Source of the DNA: Thelephora terrestris
Taxonomy: Eukaryota; Basidiomycota; Agaricomycetes; Thelephorales; Thelephoraceae
Reading direction: 5' to 3'
Assembly: GCA_015956445.1 (NCBI GenBank)
Contig: WIUZ02000011.1
Location: 930,001-994,000 of the forward strand
DNA: 64,000 nt
The translations under genes were made by a program, and so were the position numbers. This document shows positions 22,184 to 32,887 of this stretch, piece after piece. Within the stretch, counting starts at the first letter, position 1; every line of letters begins with the position of its first letter. The notes under the pieces are model-generated. The model worked only from the letters and a program-made list of their open reading frames with translations. It did not search any database and was not told the origin of the DNA.

Positions 22184-24574
22184 ATGCCCATGATCTCTGA
22201 TCGCATCTTCCGTGCTGAGAACAGCACTGCTACCATCGAGTCCGTGGATCCACGGTCTGTAGGAAACAAGGGATACTTCCTTCCTACTTCCAGCGTGGCG
22301 TACCCCAGTTATCGAGAGGCGTGTTGTCATGTGCATGCCGGTTGTTGGCGTCAACTGACATCGCATTCGTAGATCTTTGCAGTCGCCGACAAGGTGGATG
22401 CTCGTCAACTGGAGGCGACAATCGTTAATCCTCCCAAGTACTTGACCATGGACGACGAGTTGTGGTTTCACAACTTGATTGACCACAAGCTGCAAGAGTC
22501 GATGCGTGGGGTGACGTTCGATACTGAATTGCACATGCCGTGGGAGACTCCTGTGGCGTCTGTGTTGTGGGGTCTTCTGCGGCTGGGAATCTACGACCTA
22601 GGAAACAGCGAAGGAAGGTGGCCTGGAGCTACTCGTTCCCAACACTACACAGCAGCCGTTGGTCACCGCCTTTGGTTCCTTTTGCGGACGGAACAGAAAG
22701 CGGTGAGTTGATCTGTGCATCCCGCTTGTGGGATAACACTGATTGGCTTTCACTGGGGGCAAGGGGGTACTTACCCAGTGGGTACATTGTGAGTTCATTG
22801 TAGGTTTTGAAACCATTCGCCCAGTCATTACCCACCAGGTACTTTTTGGGTACTTTTTGAAAGATACCCATCAATTCACCCACATTTTACCCACTGGGTA
22901 CATGGTGGGTATTTTGTAAAAGTACCCACTCAGGAACCCAGTGGGTATTTTTTGAGCGAAACCCCTGGGTTCTTTCACAATTTACTTTCCAATGTGCCCA
23001 TCACAAACTTGAGCCACTCGTTGAGAGTTCTTTCACAAAATACTCACCGATCTGATCAAAATGTACCCAGTGGGTTTTTTTCAAAGAACTCACAAAGAAC
23101 TAACAGTGTGGCTCAGTTTTACCACAAACTCTCAAAGAACCCATTGAGTATCTGGTTGAGTACATTGTGATCAGATCAGTGGGTACTTTATGAAAGAACT
23201 CTCAATGAGTGGCTCAGATTTGTGATGGGCACATTGGAAAGTGAATTGTGAAAGAACCCAGGGGTTTCGCTCAAAAAATACCCACTGGGTTCCTGAGTGG
23301 GTACTTTTACAAAGTACCCACCATGTACCCAGTGGGTAAAATGTGGGCGAATTGATGGGTATCTTTCAAAAAGTACCCAAAAAGTACCTGGTGGGTAACG
23401 ACTGGGCGGATGGTTTCAAAACCCACAATGAACTCACAATGTACACACTGGGTAAGTACCCCCTTGCCCCCAGTGTTTGTAGAATGAACATTTGAAGCGT
23501 GAGGTGAAGGAAGCGAAGGACGACGCTCGTAGGATGTATTCGGAGATGCTGGACACTGAGAAGACTCTCCTCTTGATGAACGACACGCTTCGTGTGACGT
23601 TCAAGAGTGAGATGCTGGCGATGCGAGAGGAACACAACCGACTGGTCGAGTCATTGAAGGAACAAGACGACACCATACAGAAGGACTTGATCAAGGTCGA
23701 CCGGCGGCTCAACCGTCATAGAAGGGCTCTGAACGAGTTGGACACCAAGGTTGGCGTGATGTTCCCCCGTAGTTGCGGAGGAAACTCATTCCACTTCTTA
23801 GGTTGATACGTTGGATGACGCCTTACCCTTGCTGGGTGCTCAGGTCGAGTCCATGAGTGAACGGTTGTGCCATTGTTGAACCGGAGGTCTATGCCCGGCA
23901 ACAGGTCAACCGGCTCCACCGCTTCAAGCGAGAGCCGATGCCGGAGAGCGCTCAATAAGCGACCCAAAGGGACGGTATCACATCAGTGATCCGATCGATC
24001 GGTATGACGCGTGCGTGCCTTAAGCTGCCGCATGGACCCTGCATCAGTCACACTGTATAGTTGTGACTCCAATAGAGTAGAAAGATATATATACCCCACA
24101 TGTGTAGATAGATCAATCAATCGCTTCTCTCTCTCTCTCCCCCACTAGCAACTATAAAAGCCTCTCCCCTTCAGGTAAGACTTAGAGTACCCGTGTGGTA
24201 GTATAGTATTATACTCTACCTGCTCAACAGCCATTGCCGTACTCGTTCGGTGGCGGCCGTTCGTGACGAGTCCGATGACGAGTCAATTCCGGACAGGATG
24301 GCTTCGCCAGCCTCTGGCGGTTCGTACCACACGCTGGCGTGTACCGATGGCGGGGAGGAGGTTGTTTGTGAGACGTCTGAGGAAACGGCGGTCAACCCGG
24401 TTAGTAGCTTGCCCGAGTTGGAGTACGCGGGGGAGAACGAGGTGGCCATTCCGGTTCCGCCTCCTTCAATCTCTCCGGTGCGTGGACAATGTTCCATTCG
24501 TGCCCATCGATGGGTTCCTTATAACGGTGCTCATCGTCCAGCCCATCGAATGTGTCCCAGCAATCCCAACGCTG
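22184..24574 (+). pseudogene. G-element gene, homologue of the T-element coiled-coil gene
   Basis: Exon 1 from the ATG at 22184 or 22190 (MISDRIFRAENS), exon 2 22373-22702 (MDDELWFHNLIDHKLQE matches the LTWDDELWVRTIIAEK block of T), exon 3 23483-23749 (LKREVKEAKDDARRM, coiled coil), exon 4 from about 23802 (GAQVESM). A further block at 24250-24574 (LPELEYAGENEV, RPAHRMCPSNPN) matches the T 3' exon (FELEYADEVV, AHRMAPSANP). It lies in a broken element copy. Function unknown. Confidence 0.5.
22751..23475. mobile_element. M3: CACTG-type hairpin MITE, 725 bp, in an intron
   Basis: CACTGGGGGCAAGGGG ends, TTT duplication at 22748-22750 and 23476-23478. The interior is built of GTACCCA/TGGGTAC units. 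It lies in intron 2 of the G1 gene, ending 7 bases before the exon; the right-hand TTT duplicate is part of the acceptor TTTGTAG. Confidence 0.92.
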
Positions 24575-24842
24575 TGTCACGAACACGTGACATAGTGTCC
24601 AAAATCACACAGATAATTCAAGACATTGGTCTTATTCGTCGTAATAATACAAAGGCAGTTAAAACACACTACAAAACTAAACCAGAACAAAGGGGTCTAC
24701 ATCACAAGCACACTCCTGAGCCATCGGGCAACGATGAGCAAAGTGATGAAGGTTGTAAACGCTCTGGGGGCAATACGTATATGCCCGAGTTACCGGATCT
24801 TGCCAACACTCCCTACACCCCAACACATCATGATACAGACTA

Positions 24843-26110
24843 TCATGCATCTCCCGTTTCACGTCTGACAAGGCGGCGCTCACTAAGGCAAACCCATAGC
24901 GGTCTTGGAGACCCGCAACTTCTACCTTCAACTTCATCCGAACCTGACGTGACTTGTCGGAGGGACGACAGTGTTGACCAGAACGAGTCATCGGACTCTT
25001 CCGGTTCTTCTTCCTCTGGGACCTCTCCACCATCTGGCGAACTGGGGCAGGACTCCAGGGAGGGGATGGAGGGAGAGGAATGCCCTGATCCTGGCGGTGG
25101 CGAAGGGATGACTGGGGACTTGCAAGGGGGGTCGGTGCAATAAGCCCCATGGCACTGGTGTCCGAAATATCGGAAGAGAGACGCCTGGAAAGGTCCCCAA
25201 TGTTCCAAAGCAAAGTGAGAGAAGTCATCATTCAAACTATTCATGATGACGTACATGAGGTCCACACACTTCTCCAACTTCGCAATTCGATCCTCCCGTT
25301 CCCTCTCCATGGCGTCCAACAGAAGGACGGCTCCAGGGTGTCTAGCCTCAACCTGAGGCCTAGCAAGTCGGGGATCTTCATACCCGGCCTGTTCCCAGAA
25401 CTCGGCGGGGGCGTTGTCACTGGGGGCAAGGGCCTGAATACCCACCGGGCACATTGTGATTACATTGTGGTCACAGTCAAAAAGTGACTCCAATGTGCCC
25501 AGTGGGTACATTGTGAACACATTTTGAATGTACTCCATCATGTGAATCAAATTTTGCCATCACCAAACATGTAGATCACATTCAAAACTTGCCCTAAAAA
25601 GTTTTTCGAATGCGATCGACGATCACATTCACAATGTATTCAACATGTGGAGGAATTGGTGGGGTACATTGTGAACACATTTTGAATGTCGTCGATTTTA
25701 CAATGTGAATCGAATGTATTCAAAATATGCCTAGGACATGCGTTTTGGTGCATTATGGTCACATGACTGGGTACATTGTAAATGCGATCAGTATTTGCCC
25801 AGCGGTAATATTAAATTCACATTTTTGGGCACATTTTGAATGTACCTGATTTTTACCCACCGGGCACATTGGGATCACTTGTTGACTGTAACCACAATGT
25901 AATCACAATGTACCTGGTGGGTATTTGGGCCCTTGCCCCCAGTGTGTGGGCGGTGAGGAAGTTGATGGCAACCTGGTTGTCGTGGGCGATGTTGGCAGGA
26001 GAGTCATATAAATGTTGCTCCACGTCGAAGGGAGCGTCCGTCTCGAAGGACGGAGTGAAGGGGGTGGCGGCAGCGTTAAGTACGGCGTTGCTGGCAATGA
26101 AAGCAGACAT
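24843..26110 (-). pseudogene. S-element minus-strand gene, copy S1, interrupted by M4a
   Basis: ATG at 26110 (MSAFIASNAVLNAAATPF). The coding match to S2 breaks off at the hairpin element at 25418-25944 and continues after it to 24843 (FWEQAGYEDPRLARP, coiled coil, then acidic Ser-rich tail EEPEESDDSFWSTLSSLRQV). Function unknown. Confidence 0.65.
25418..25944. mobile_element. M4a: CACTG-type hairpin MITE, 527 bp
   Basis: TGT duplication at 25415-25417 and 25945-25947. Almost identical to M4b (44925-45451), the same 527 bases long, and both lie inside coding regions of other elements. The ends invert over about 130 bases but the middle (GCGATCGACGATCACATTCAC) is less symmetric than in M1. 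Confidence 0.92.
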
Positions 26111-26745
26111 GGTAGTGATGGATGTTTAGGAGAGGGTGGTGGTTGGTTTGGTGGGAGTGGAAAAGAGACGATGGGGGAAAACGATCATTAATCCCCCTGA
26201 CTTAAATACACCCTGATTCAAAGAAACCAAAAGGGGAGAAACAATAACCTATTATCCATTAACATCCCCATTAGGATAAACGAACCCTCAACCCCAATCG
26301 CGATCCCATCAATTCAGAGAAATCCCCATCCGTCTTCTACTGCTACCGTGAAACAAGAGAAGTCCCCATCGATCAGGAGAAATCCCCACCAGTCTTCTAT
26401 TACCACCATCGATCGTGAGAAATCCCCATTATGCTCCTAAATGACTCCTTCACTATTGTTCCCCTATTTCATTTCATCATTTGTTGTTCCAAAGTCCCAC
26501 TCCCCTGACTCGTCCAACCTACCCTAAACTACGCACAGACCATGTTGATTCCTGTTTGGCTCGTTGTAAAATAATGACTCCTGTAGAGGATTGGGTATAT
26601 AAGGAAGAGCGTTCGCTCCTTTCTTTCCCCATTCTCAATCTCTTCTGTACTCCTCTACCCACAACCTGAATAAAAGTAAGCTGAGGAATTCTCCTCACGT
26701 CTTACCTCTTCTAACTCCTTTCAGCAGGAATCCTCCTGCCAGTGT

Positions 26746-27369
26746 ATGTTCAGTGCCCCCAACCCTTTCCCCTCCACAAGTCCAGTCCAGCGACCAGTCG
26801 TCCCTGACGCCAGGAGATCTATCTGGGAGTATAAACTCATCAGAAGTCTCCAAGTAAACCGAACCGCCGGCTTACTCACCCATTTCCCTTATTACCGCCC
26901 CTTTGCAGCTCTCGACGCCGGAGTCACCACTCCCCCTTTTCTCCTGGGAGCAGATCACCAATTCCTTTGGAATTCGGATCTTACTGAGAGCGTCCTCGCG
27001 ACTGTCTACTTCAGTATTAGCCCAGCCTTTTACTTCCCCTCCCCACGTGTTCATCTCACCACTAATATCCACACCCATTCCCCTGCTATCATTGTTCTTT
27101 GGTGGGAGATCCCAACTGAATTACCTTATTCGGTTATAGAATACCTCGTCAACTTCAAACGCCTTAGCGATCAAGACTTCGAACCCTTTGTGCAGCAACT
27201 CAGCCAGTTCTGCCAAGACTACCACTCACCCGTTCACCCTTATCAGACAGAGTCGCCCCTCTCTCTTGATATTCCTCCTCCTCTCGTTTCCACACCCGGA
27301 ACCCCTTTCAAAACTAGACCCGACACCCCTCACCCTTCCGCTAATCCTCTAGCGCCCCACAAACAGTAA
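26746..27369 (+). CDS. S-element plus-strand gene, copy S1, 207 residues, function unknown
   Basis: Starts at the ATG at 26746 in CAGTGTATGTTCAG, 150 bases after TATATAA, with AATAAA at about 26670 between them. Reads MFSAPNPFPSTSP, then ARRSIWEYKLIRSLQVN, FPYYRPFAALDAG, AIIVLWWEIPTELPYSVIEYL, YHSPVHPYQTESPLSLDIP and a Pro/Thr-rich end. The ELPYSVIEYL...VHP...PLSLDI part resembles the tandem paralogues at 5219-8230. It ends 20 bases before the element end. It looks whole. Confidence 0.6.
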   Translation: MFSAPNPFPSTSPVQRPVVPDARRSIWEYKLIRSLQVNRTAGLLTHFPYYRPFAALDAGVTTPPFLLGADHQFLWNSDLTESVLATVYFSISPAFYFPSPRVHLTTNIHTHSPAIIVLWWEIPTELPYSVIEYLVNFKRLSDQDFEPFVQQLSQFCQDYHSPVHPYQTESPLSLDIPPPLVSTPGTPFKTRPDTPHPSANPLAPHKQ

Positions 27370-27431
27370 GCAGGCCCACAACCCTGACACACCGTCCGAC
27401 AGGGAGGAGACATCAAATCCACCGTCCTATT

Positions 27432-28286
27432 TGTCAGGAACATGGTATTTTTAAACTTTTTATAACACGCTCTTTCTTCGAACTCTTCTTACCATTCCTT
27501 ATGTTTGAATGCTTCACACCCCCTATCCTTCACACCAAACATTCAAAACACACACGCGCGTACTATTCCCAGCAAATCGTAACAACATGGCTATATACGG
27601 TGCTATCCAAGTCCCATCAGAAATCGACTCTATCTACGGCAGGCCTAAAGGTCATCAGCTGTCCATCCCGGAGATTGTAGTGCTGGCCCCTCCTCGCAAG
27701 GACCTCCCACTGGGGGCAGGGGCACCTGGAATCAGTGATTACATCTTGATTACATGGTGAATTCATGTGCACTTTTCAATAATTGTAATTGCCGGTTCCA
27801 GGTTGATTACATTTCAAATGTTACCTTGACATGTAATCCAACCGTTGCCACCAACTCCATTTGAAATTTCCTCAAGATGTTCCCAAGCAATGTTTCCCAA
27901 ATGTGTGCAGTGGGTACATTGTGAAAACATCTCATGTTTTTGAGTGCATTTAGATTACATCTCAGATGATTGAAGAACATGCTAATTACATTGCAGTATC
28001 ATTTTTGCTGACAGGTCAAAAGCATCCCAGAAACATTTCTTGAGAACATTTCAAATGGAATTGGTGGACATTGGTTGGATTACATGTCAAGGTAACATTT
28101 GAAATGTAATCAACCTGGAACCGGTGATTACAATTATTGAAAAGTGCACATGAATTCACCATGTAATTAAGATGTAATCACTGATTCCAGGTGCCCCTGC
28201 CCCCAGTGTCCCCGAACATGGCGTCACCATCTTCGGCACTCAGCTGAACGATGAGTTCAAGCCGATAAGAAGAGATGCCTTCGAGC
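27432..28286 (+). mobile_element. T copy E-left, truncated by element A, holds M5a
   Basis: Begins TGTCAGGAACATGGTATTTTTAA inside G sequence and carries the 3' end of the T gene (minus strand) up to GAGATGCCTTCGAGC, where element A starts. The matching right part of a T copy appears at 51979 beyond Gypsy, but the T segment between (about 1.75 kb in copy C) is absent. Confidence 0.8.
27708..28208. mobile_element. M5a: CACTG-type hairpin MITE, 501 bp
   Basis: TCC duplication at 27705-27707 and 28209-28211. Interior marked by CACCTGGAATCAGTGATTACA and ACATTTCAAATGT units. Same length, 501 bases, as M5b (net) and M5c. Confidence 0.92.
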
Positions 28287-29579
28287 CAGCTGTGGTGACA
28301 ACCATTTATGTAAAAAGTGTGGCAAGAGTGCCATTTTATGACAGTTAATCAGTGGGAAGGATTTGATAGTAAATGTGTGGGAAGCACAAAGGGGTGGTCA
28401 AGTAGCGTTTGGGGCCTAATCGGGACATATTTGGGCCTGATGGGATTACATAACAGGAGCATCAGTAGGAACAGAATTGTTCGTGTGAGGGGGTCATGTG
28501 ACCAGATGATGTTGGCAGACGGGGTTTTGATGTTAAATCTGTGGGAAGCACAAAGGGGTGGTCAAGTAGCGTTTGGGGCCTAATCGGGATATATTTGGAC
28601 CTAATGGGGGTATATGACAGGGGCATTGGTGGGTCTGTGATGGATTGTGTGAGAAGGTCATGTGACATGGCCAGGAAAGGGAATTCCAAAAGGGGAAGTT
28701 TTTATGGCTTATATAAGCAATGATGGAGAGGTGTTGTGAGGGAATATTCCAAATGAAGATATTTTGATGGCCAACACAAGCTGGTCATGTGATGTATGAG
28801 TGAGAGAGGATTATGTAAGCAAGTCATGTGACTGACCAAAAAAGGAAATTTTTGATGGCTTACATAAGCAACTCAAAAATGATTTTGGCATTGAATTTCT
28901 TTTTTGGGAAATTTTGATAGCTGACATAAGCAGATCATGTGACTGAAAAAGTGGGTGTTGCTTATGTAATCAGGTCATGCGACTGACCAAAAAAGGAAAG
29001 TTTTGATGGCTTACATAAGTGTCTCAAAAATGCTTTTAGAAGGTTCTTTCCCAAAAAAAAAATTTTTTAGGAAATTTTGATTGCTTACATAAGCAACTCA
29101 ATGAGATTTCCCAAACAGGAAATTTCCTTTTTAGGAAAGACATTCCAAAATAGACAATTTTGATGGCTTACATAAGCGACTCAAAAATGGTACTGGAAAC
29201 AATTACCAAAAAAAGGAAATTATATGTTAGAAAATTCGGAAAAATACCAGAAAAATCCTAAAAAATACTGAAAAAATTCCCACAGACCTAGAAAGTGCCA
29301 AAAAAATGCAAATAAATCCTACAAATATCCAAATAAATTGTTTTTCTGGCTGGAAAAATCAGGAAAAAATCCGAAATAATTTCCAAAAAAATACAGAATA
29401 TAGATAAATATTTTATAAAAATTATTTCGATTTTTTTCGTTCATTGAATAGCCTATAATTTTGATATTAATGTATTTTCTGCCCAAAAAATGCATAGAAA
29501 TCCTAAAAAGGTAATTGAAAATTAAAAATGACAATTATATCTAAAATATTCATTATATCATAAAGTTCAGATCTATTTG

Positions 29580-29990
29580 TAGTCATAAACTAACCCTAAA
29601 TCTAAACCTAGTGCTAGACATAACCTAACCTAACCCTAAACCTGTCCCTAACCCTAAACCTAAACCTGCCCTAAGCCTAAACCTACCCTAAACCTCAATC
29701 TAATGCTAAACCTAACCTGCCCTAAACCTAACCTGCCCTAAACCTAACCTGCCCTAAACCTAACCTGCCCTAAACTTAACTGCCCTAAACCTAACTTGCC
29801 CTAAACCTAAACCTAACCCTAAACCTAACCTAACCCCAACATAACCTAAACCTAAACCTAAACCCAACCTGTCCTAAAACTAACCCAAGTCTAACCTCAC
29901 CTAGTCCTACCCTGACCTGGCCTAGTTTGGCCTTATCTTATCTTATCTTATCTTATCTTATCCTATCTCACCCACCCTAAACCTAACCTA
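29580..29990. repeat. telomere-like CCTAAC/CCTAAA tract in left arm of A
   Basis: Degenerate CCTAAACCTAACCTGCCCTAAA units for about 400 bases, then a (TTATC)n run near 29935-29965. The reverse-complement copy is at about 31905-32310 in the right arm. Being inside an inverted, mobile-looking unit it is not a chromosome end. Confidence 0.8.
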
Positions 29991-30362
29991 ATCCAGCCTA
30001 GCCTAACCTGACATAGTCCACTTAACCCAGTCCACCACAGATCACTCAACCTAACCTAAAGTGGTCCACCTGACCTAGCCTGATGCAACTTGACCTGATC
30101 TTATCTAATCAGCTGTCATCTTATCTAACCTTAATCTAAATACCCTAGCTAACCAACATCTAACCCAACCTCACCTGGCTCACCAGCACATGACTGGGTT
30201 ACAGGAACACACTGTAAGCCATACCATCCCATATCCTGTATCCAACCGTCACTCAAGCACATCAACTGTGGTGGACCTACAAGTCAGTGGACCTATAAGC
30301 CCACAGACCCACACCCACAGACTGCTCACTCAGTAGTGACATCTGTTATCCAATTTCACCCA

Positions 30363-30547
30363 CATACCACCCTCACCCTGTGTGTTCTGTGCCAGACTGC
30401 AAGCCAGACTGATATAGGCTACAAGTTATGCATCCATGGATTTGTAGACCTGAGAATACATGGTTTCAGCCAGGTGGCTGAACTTAAGTTGTGGTGAAGT
30501 TGCAGTCTGGCGCAGAACACAGGGTGAGGGTGGTACGTTGAACAGGG
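30363..30547. repeat. secondary inverted repeat at the centre of A
   Basis: ACCACCCTCACCCTGTGT at about 30366 is mirrored by ACAGGGTGAGGGTGGT ending at about 30535, each arm roughly 45 bases, enclosing about 90 bases. It forms the loop end of the large palindrome, next to the solo LTR. Confidence 0.7.
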
Positions 30548-31531
30548 GCTATGTGGGCTAAGGTCAGATGGGGAGGAGATGGGGTGCCCTGTCAACGTCG
30601 ATGAAGGTGGTCCTTGGTCGTACGATGCCTCCTAGCTCCGTAGGGACATGTAGGGAACTGTAGGGAAATGTAGTGAAACGTCGGGAACGTCGGGAACGTC
30701 GGGACGTGTAGGGAGAAGTAGATATCAAGAGGGAATTAAAGATAACTAAAGATAACAGAAGGGAATCAATGAAACAGATAAAGGAACGACGAGGGAAAAC
30801 TTCGGGACGACGACGAGAACTTCGGGAGGTCAGGATCTTTGGGATGACAACAGGACGCTAGAGACGACGACGAGAACACAGGGACGCAGGTATGACAACG
30901 ACGAGAGGAGAACGATAGGGAGAGGAAAACATGGGAATCAGTCCCCTGGATTGGTCTCTGGTGAGTCTATCAAATACAGAGGCTTATATACTAATCTAGG
31001 AGGCTCTGAGAACGTAGGAAGCAAGAGGGAATGAACCAAATGATGTCAAAAGACCTAATGACGAGTCTATGACATAGGGAGGGTGAGGGATTGAAGGGAA
31101 CGACCAAGGAAAGAGATGTGGTTGAGAAATAAACCAAAAGGGAATGATCAAGCATAGGGATCGAGAGATCGAGGGGAATGGTGTAGGGAGATATCACGAA
31201 GGTATAGGGAAGTCGGGAGAAGATATAGGGAGGGGTCGCAAATGGTGTAGTGTTGGGAGGGATATAGGGAGGTCGGGGGGGTAGCGAGAGATAGAGAGGA
31301 TACCAAAACATCGGGAAGGTCGCGAAGCATCGGGACGAGTATGTTAGTATAGGGAAGGGAGTAGTGAGGTAAAGGGAGATATACAGGTATGTAGGGAAGT
31401 ATAGGGATGCATAGGGAGGGGTAGGGAGGTATAGAGAGCATAGAAACATCGCGAAACGTCGCGAAGCATCCCGAGGGAAAGGGACGTAGGGAATGTTGCC
31501 AACGAGTACTCCAGAGAATGGAGGCATGTCA
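30539..31531 (-). mobile_element. solo LTR related to the Gypsy LTR, 993 bp
   Basis: TGAACAGG...CATGTCA with a 4-bp ACGT duplication (30535-30538 and 31532-31535), the same duplication size as the solo LTR at 19364. On the minus strand it has the Gypsy LTR signature around GTCTTTTGACATCA (about 31050) and the TATATAAG region near 30985, but is otherwise well diverged: a different subfamily or older. Confidence 0.75.
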
Positions 31532-31904
31532 ACGTGGGTGGGGTTGAATAATAGATGTCTCTACTGAGTGAGCAGTCTTCAGTTATGGGTCTGTGGGCTT
31601 GTGGGTCCACTAACTTGTAGGTCCACCACAGTTGTTGTGCTTGGGTGACAGATGGATATAGGATTGGATGGTGCAGCTCACAGTGTGTTCCTGTAACCCA
31701 GTCATGTGCTGGTGAGCCAGGTGAGGTTGGGTTAGATGTTGGTTAGCTAGGGTATTTAGATTAAGGTTAGATAAGATGACAGCTGATTAGATAAGATCAG
31801 GTCAAGTTGCATCAGGCTAGGTCAGGTGGACCACTTTAGGTTAGGTTGAGTGATCTGTGGTGGACTGGGTTAAGTGGACTATGTCAGGTTAGGCTAGGCT
31901 GGAT

Positions 31905-32310
31905 TAGGTTAGGTTTAGGGTGGGTGAGATAGGATAAGATAAGATAAGATAAGATAAGATAAGGCCAAACTAGGCCAGGTCAGGGTAGGACTAGGTGAGG
32001 TTAGACTTGGGTTAGTTTTAGGACAGGTTGGGTTTAGGTTTAGGTTTAGGTTATGTTGGGGTTAGGTTAGGTTTAGGGTTAGGTTTAGGTTTAGGGCAAG
32101 TTAGGTTTAGGGCAGTTAAGTTTAGGGCAGGTTAGGTTTAGGGCAGGTTAGGTTTAGGGCAGGTTAGGTTTAGGGCAGGTTAGGTTTAGCATTAGATTGA
32201 GGTTTAGGGTAGGTTTAGGCTTAGGGCAGGTTTAGGTTTAGGGTTAGGGACAGGTTTAGGGTTAGGTTAGGTTATGTCTAGCACTAGGTTTAGATTTAGG
32301 GTTAGTTTAT
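31905..32310. repeat. telomere-like GTTAGG/TTTAGG tract in right arm of A
   Basis: Mirror of 29580-29990: GGTTAGGTTTAGGGCA units and a GATAA run near 31930-31965. Confidence 0.8.
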
Positions 32311-32887
32311 GACTACAAATAGATCTGAACTTTATGATATAATGAATATTTTAGATATAATTGTCATTTTTAATTTTCAATTACCTTTTTAGGATTTCTA
32401 TGCATTTTTTGGGCAGAAAATACATTAATATCAAAATTATAGGCTATTCAATGAACGAAAAAAATCGAAATAATTTTTATAAAATATTTATCTATATTCT
32501 GTATTTTTTTGGAAATTATTTCGGATTTTTTCCTGATTTTTCCAGCCAGAAAAACAATTTATTTGGATATTTGTAGGATTTATTTGCATTTTTTTGGCAC
32601 TTTCTAGGTCTGTGGGAATTTTTTCAGTATTTTTTAGGATTTTTCTGGTATTTTTCCGAATTTTCTAACATATAATTTCCTTTTTTTGGTAATTGTTTCC
32701 AGTACCATTTTTGAGTCGCTTATGTAAGCCATCAAAATTGTCTATTTTGGAATGTCTTTCCTAAAAAGGAAATTTCCTGTTTGGGAAATCTCATTGAGTT
32801 GCTTATGTAAGCAATCAAAATTTCCTAAAAAATTTTTTTTTTGGGAAAGAACCTTCTAAAAGCATTTTTGAGACACTTATGTAAGCC

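Larger units (their letters stand above)
24575..27389 (+). mobile_element. S1: LTR-shaped, gene-bearing element with M4a inside
   Basis: TGTCACGAACACGTGACATAG at the left end and ACAACCCTGACA at the right end. Net length without M4a is about 2.285 kb. Flanks CGCTG and CACCG differ from a presumed CGCCG only by one C-to-T and one G-to-A at CpG sites; G3 at 61350 shows the uninserted site. Contains a minus-strand gene, a plus-strand TATATAA at 26596-26602 and a plus-strand gene. The minus gene is interrupted by M4a. Confidence 0.78.
21261..27431 (-). mobile_element. G1: diverged relative of T, cut into by M3 and S1
   Basis: Starts TGTCAGGGCCACTCTTCGCCC, the same end as T in reverse orientation. 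Its plus-strand gene has the T exon layout but distinct sequence. S1 is inserted at 24575-27389, after which G sequence resumes (CGTCCGACAGGGAGGAGAC) until T copy E-left begins at 27432. The far end of G1 is not present. A second partial G copy is at 56453-56790 plus 61126-61423. Broken. Confidence 0.6.

Noticed and set aside
24677-25231. 184-codon minus-strand frame, repeated at 40924-41478
   Set aside because: It overlaps the S minus-strand coiled-coil gene in another frame of the same strand; its repetition only reflects two S copies.
29319-29534. 71-codon open frame, identical to one at 32361-32576
   Set aside because: Both lie in mirrored, very AT-rich arms of element A; the identity comes from the palindrome, and the composition (Phe, Ile, Tyr, Asn) is what AT-rich DNA gives by chance.
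29580-29990. A real telomere or chromosome end
   Set aside because: The tract is degenerate, occurs twice in inverted orientation inside an element, and ordinary sequence continues on both sides.
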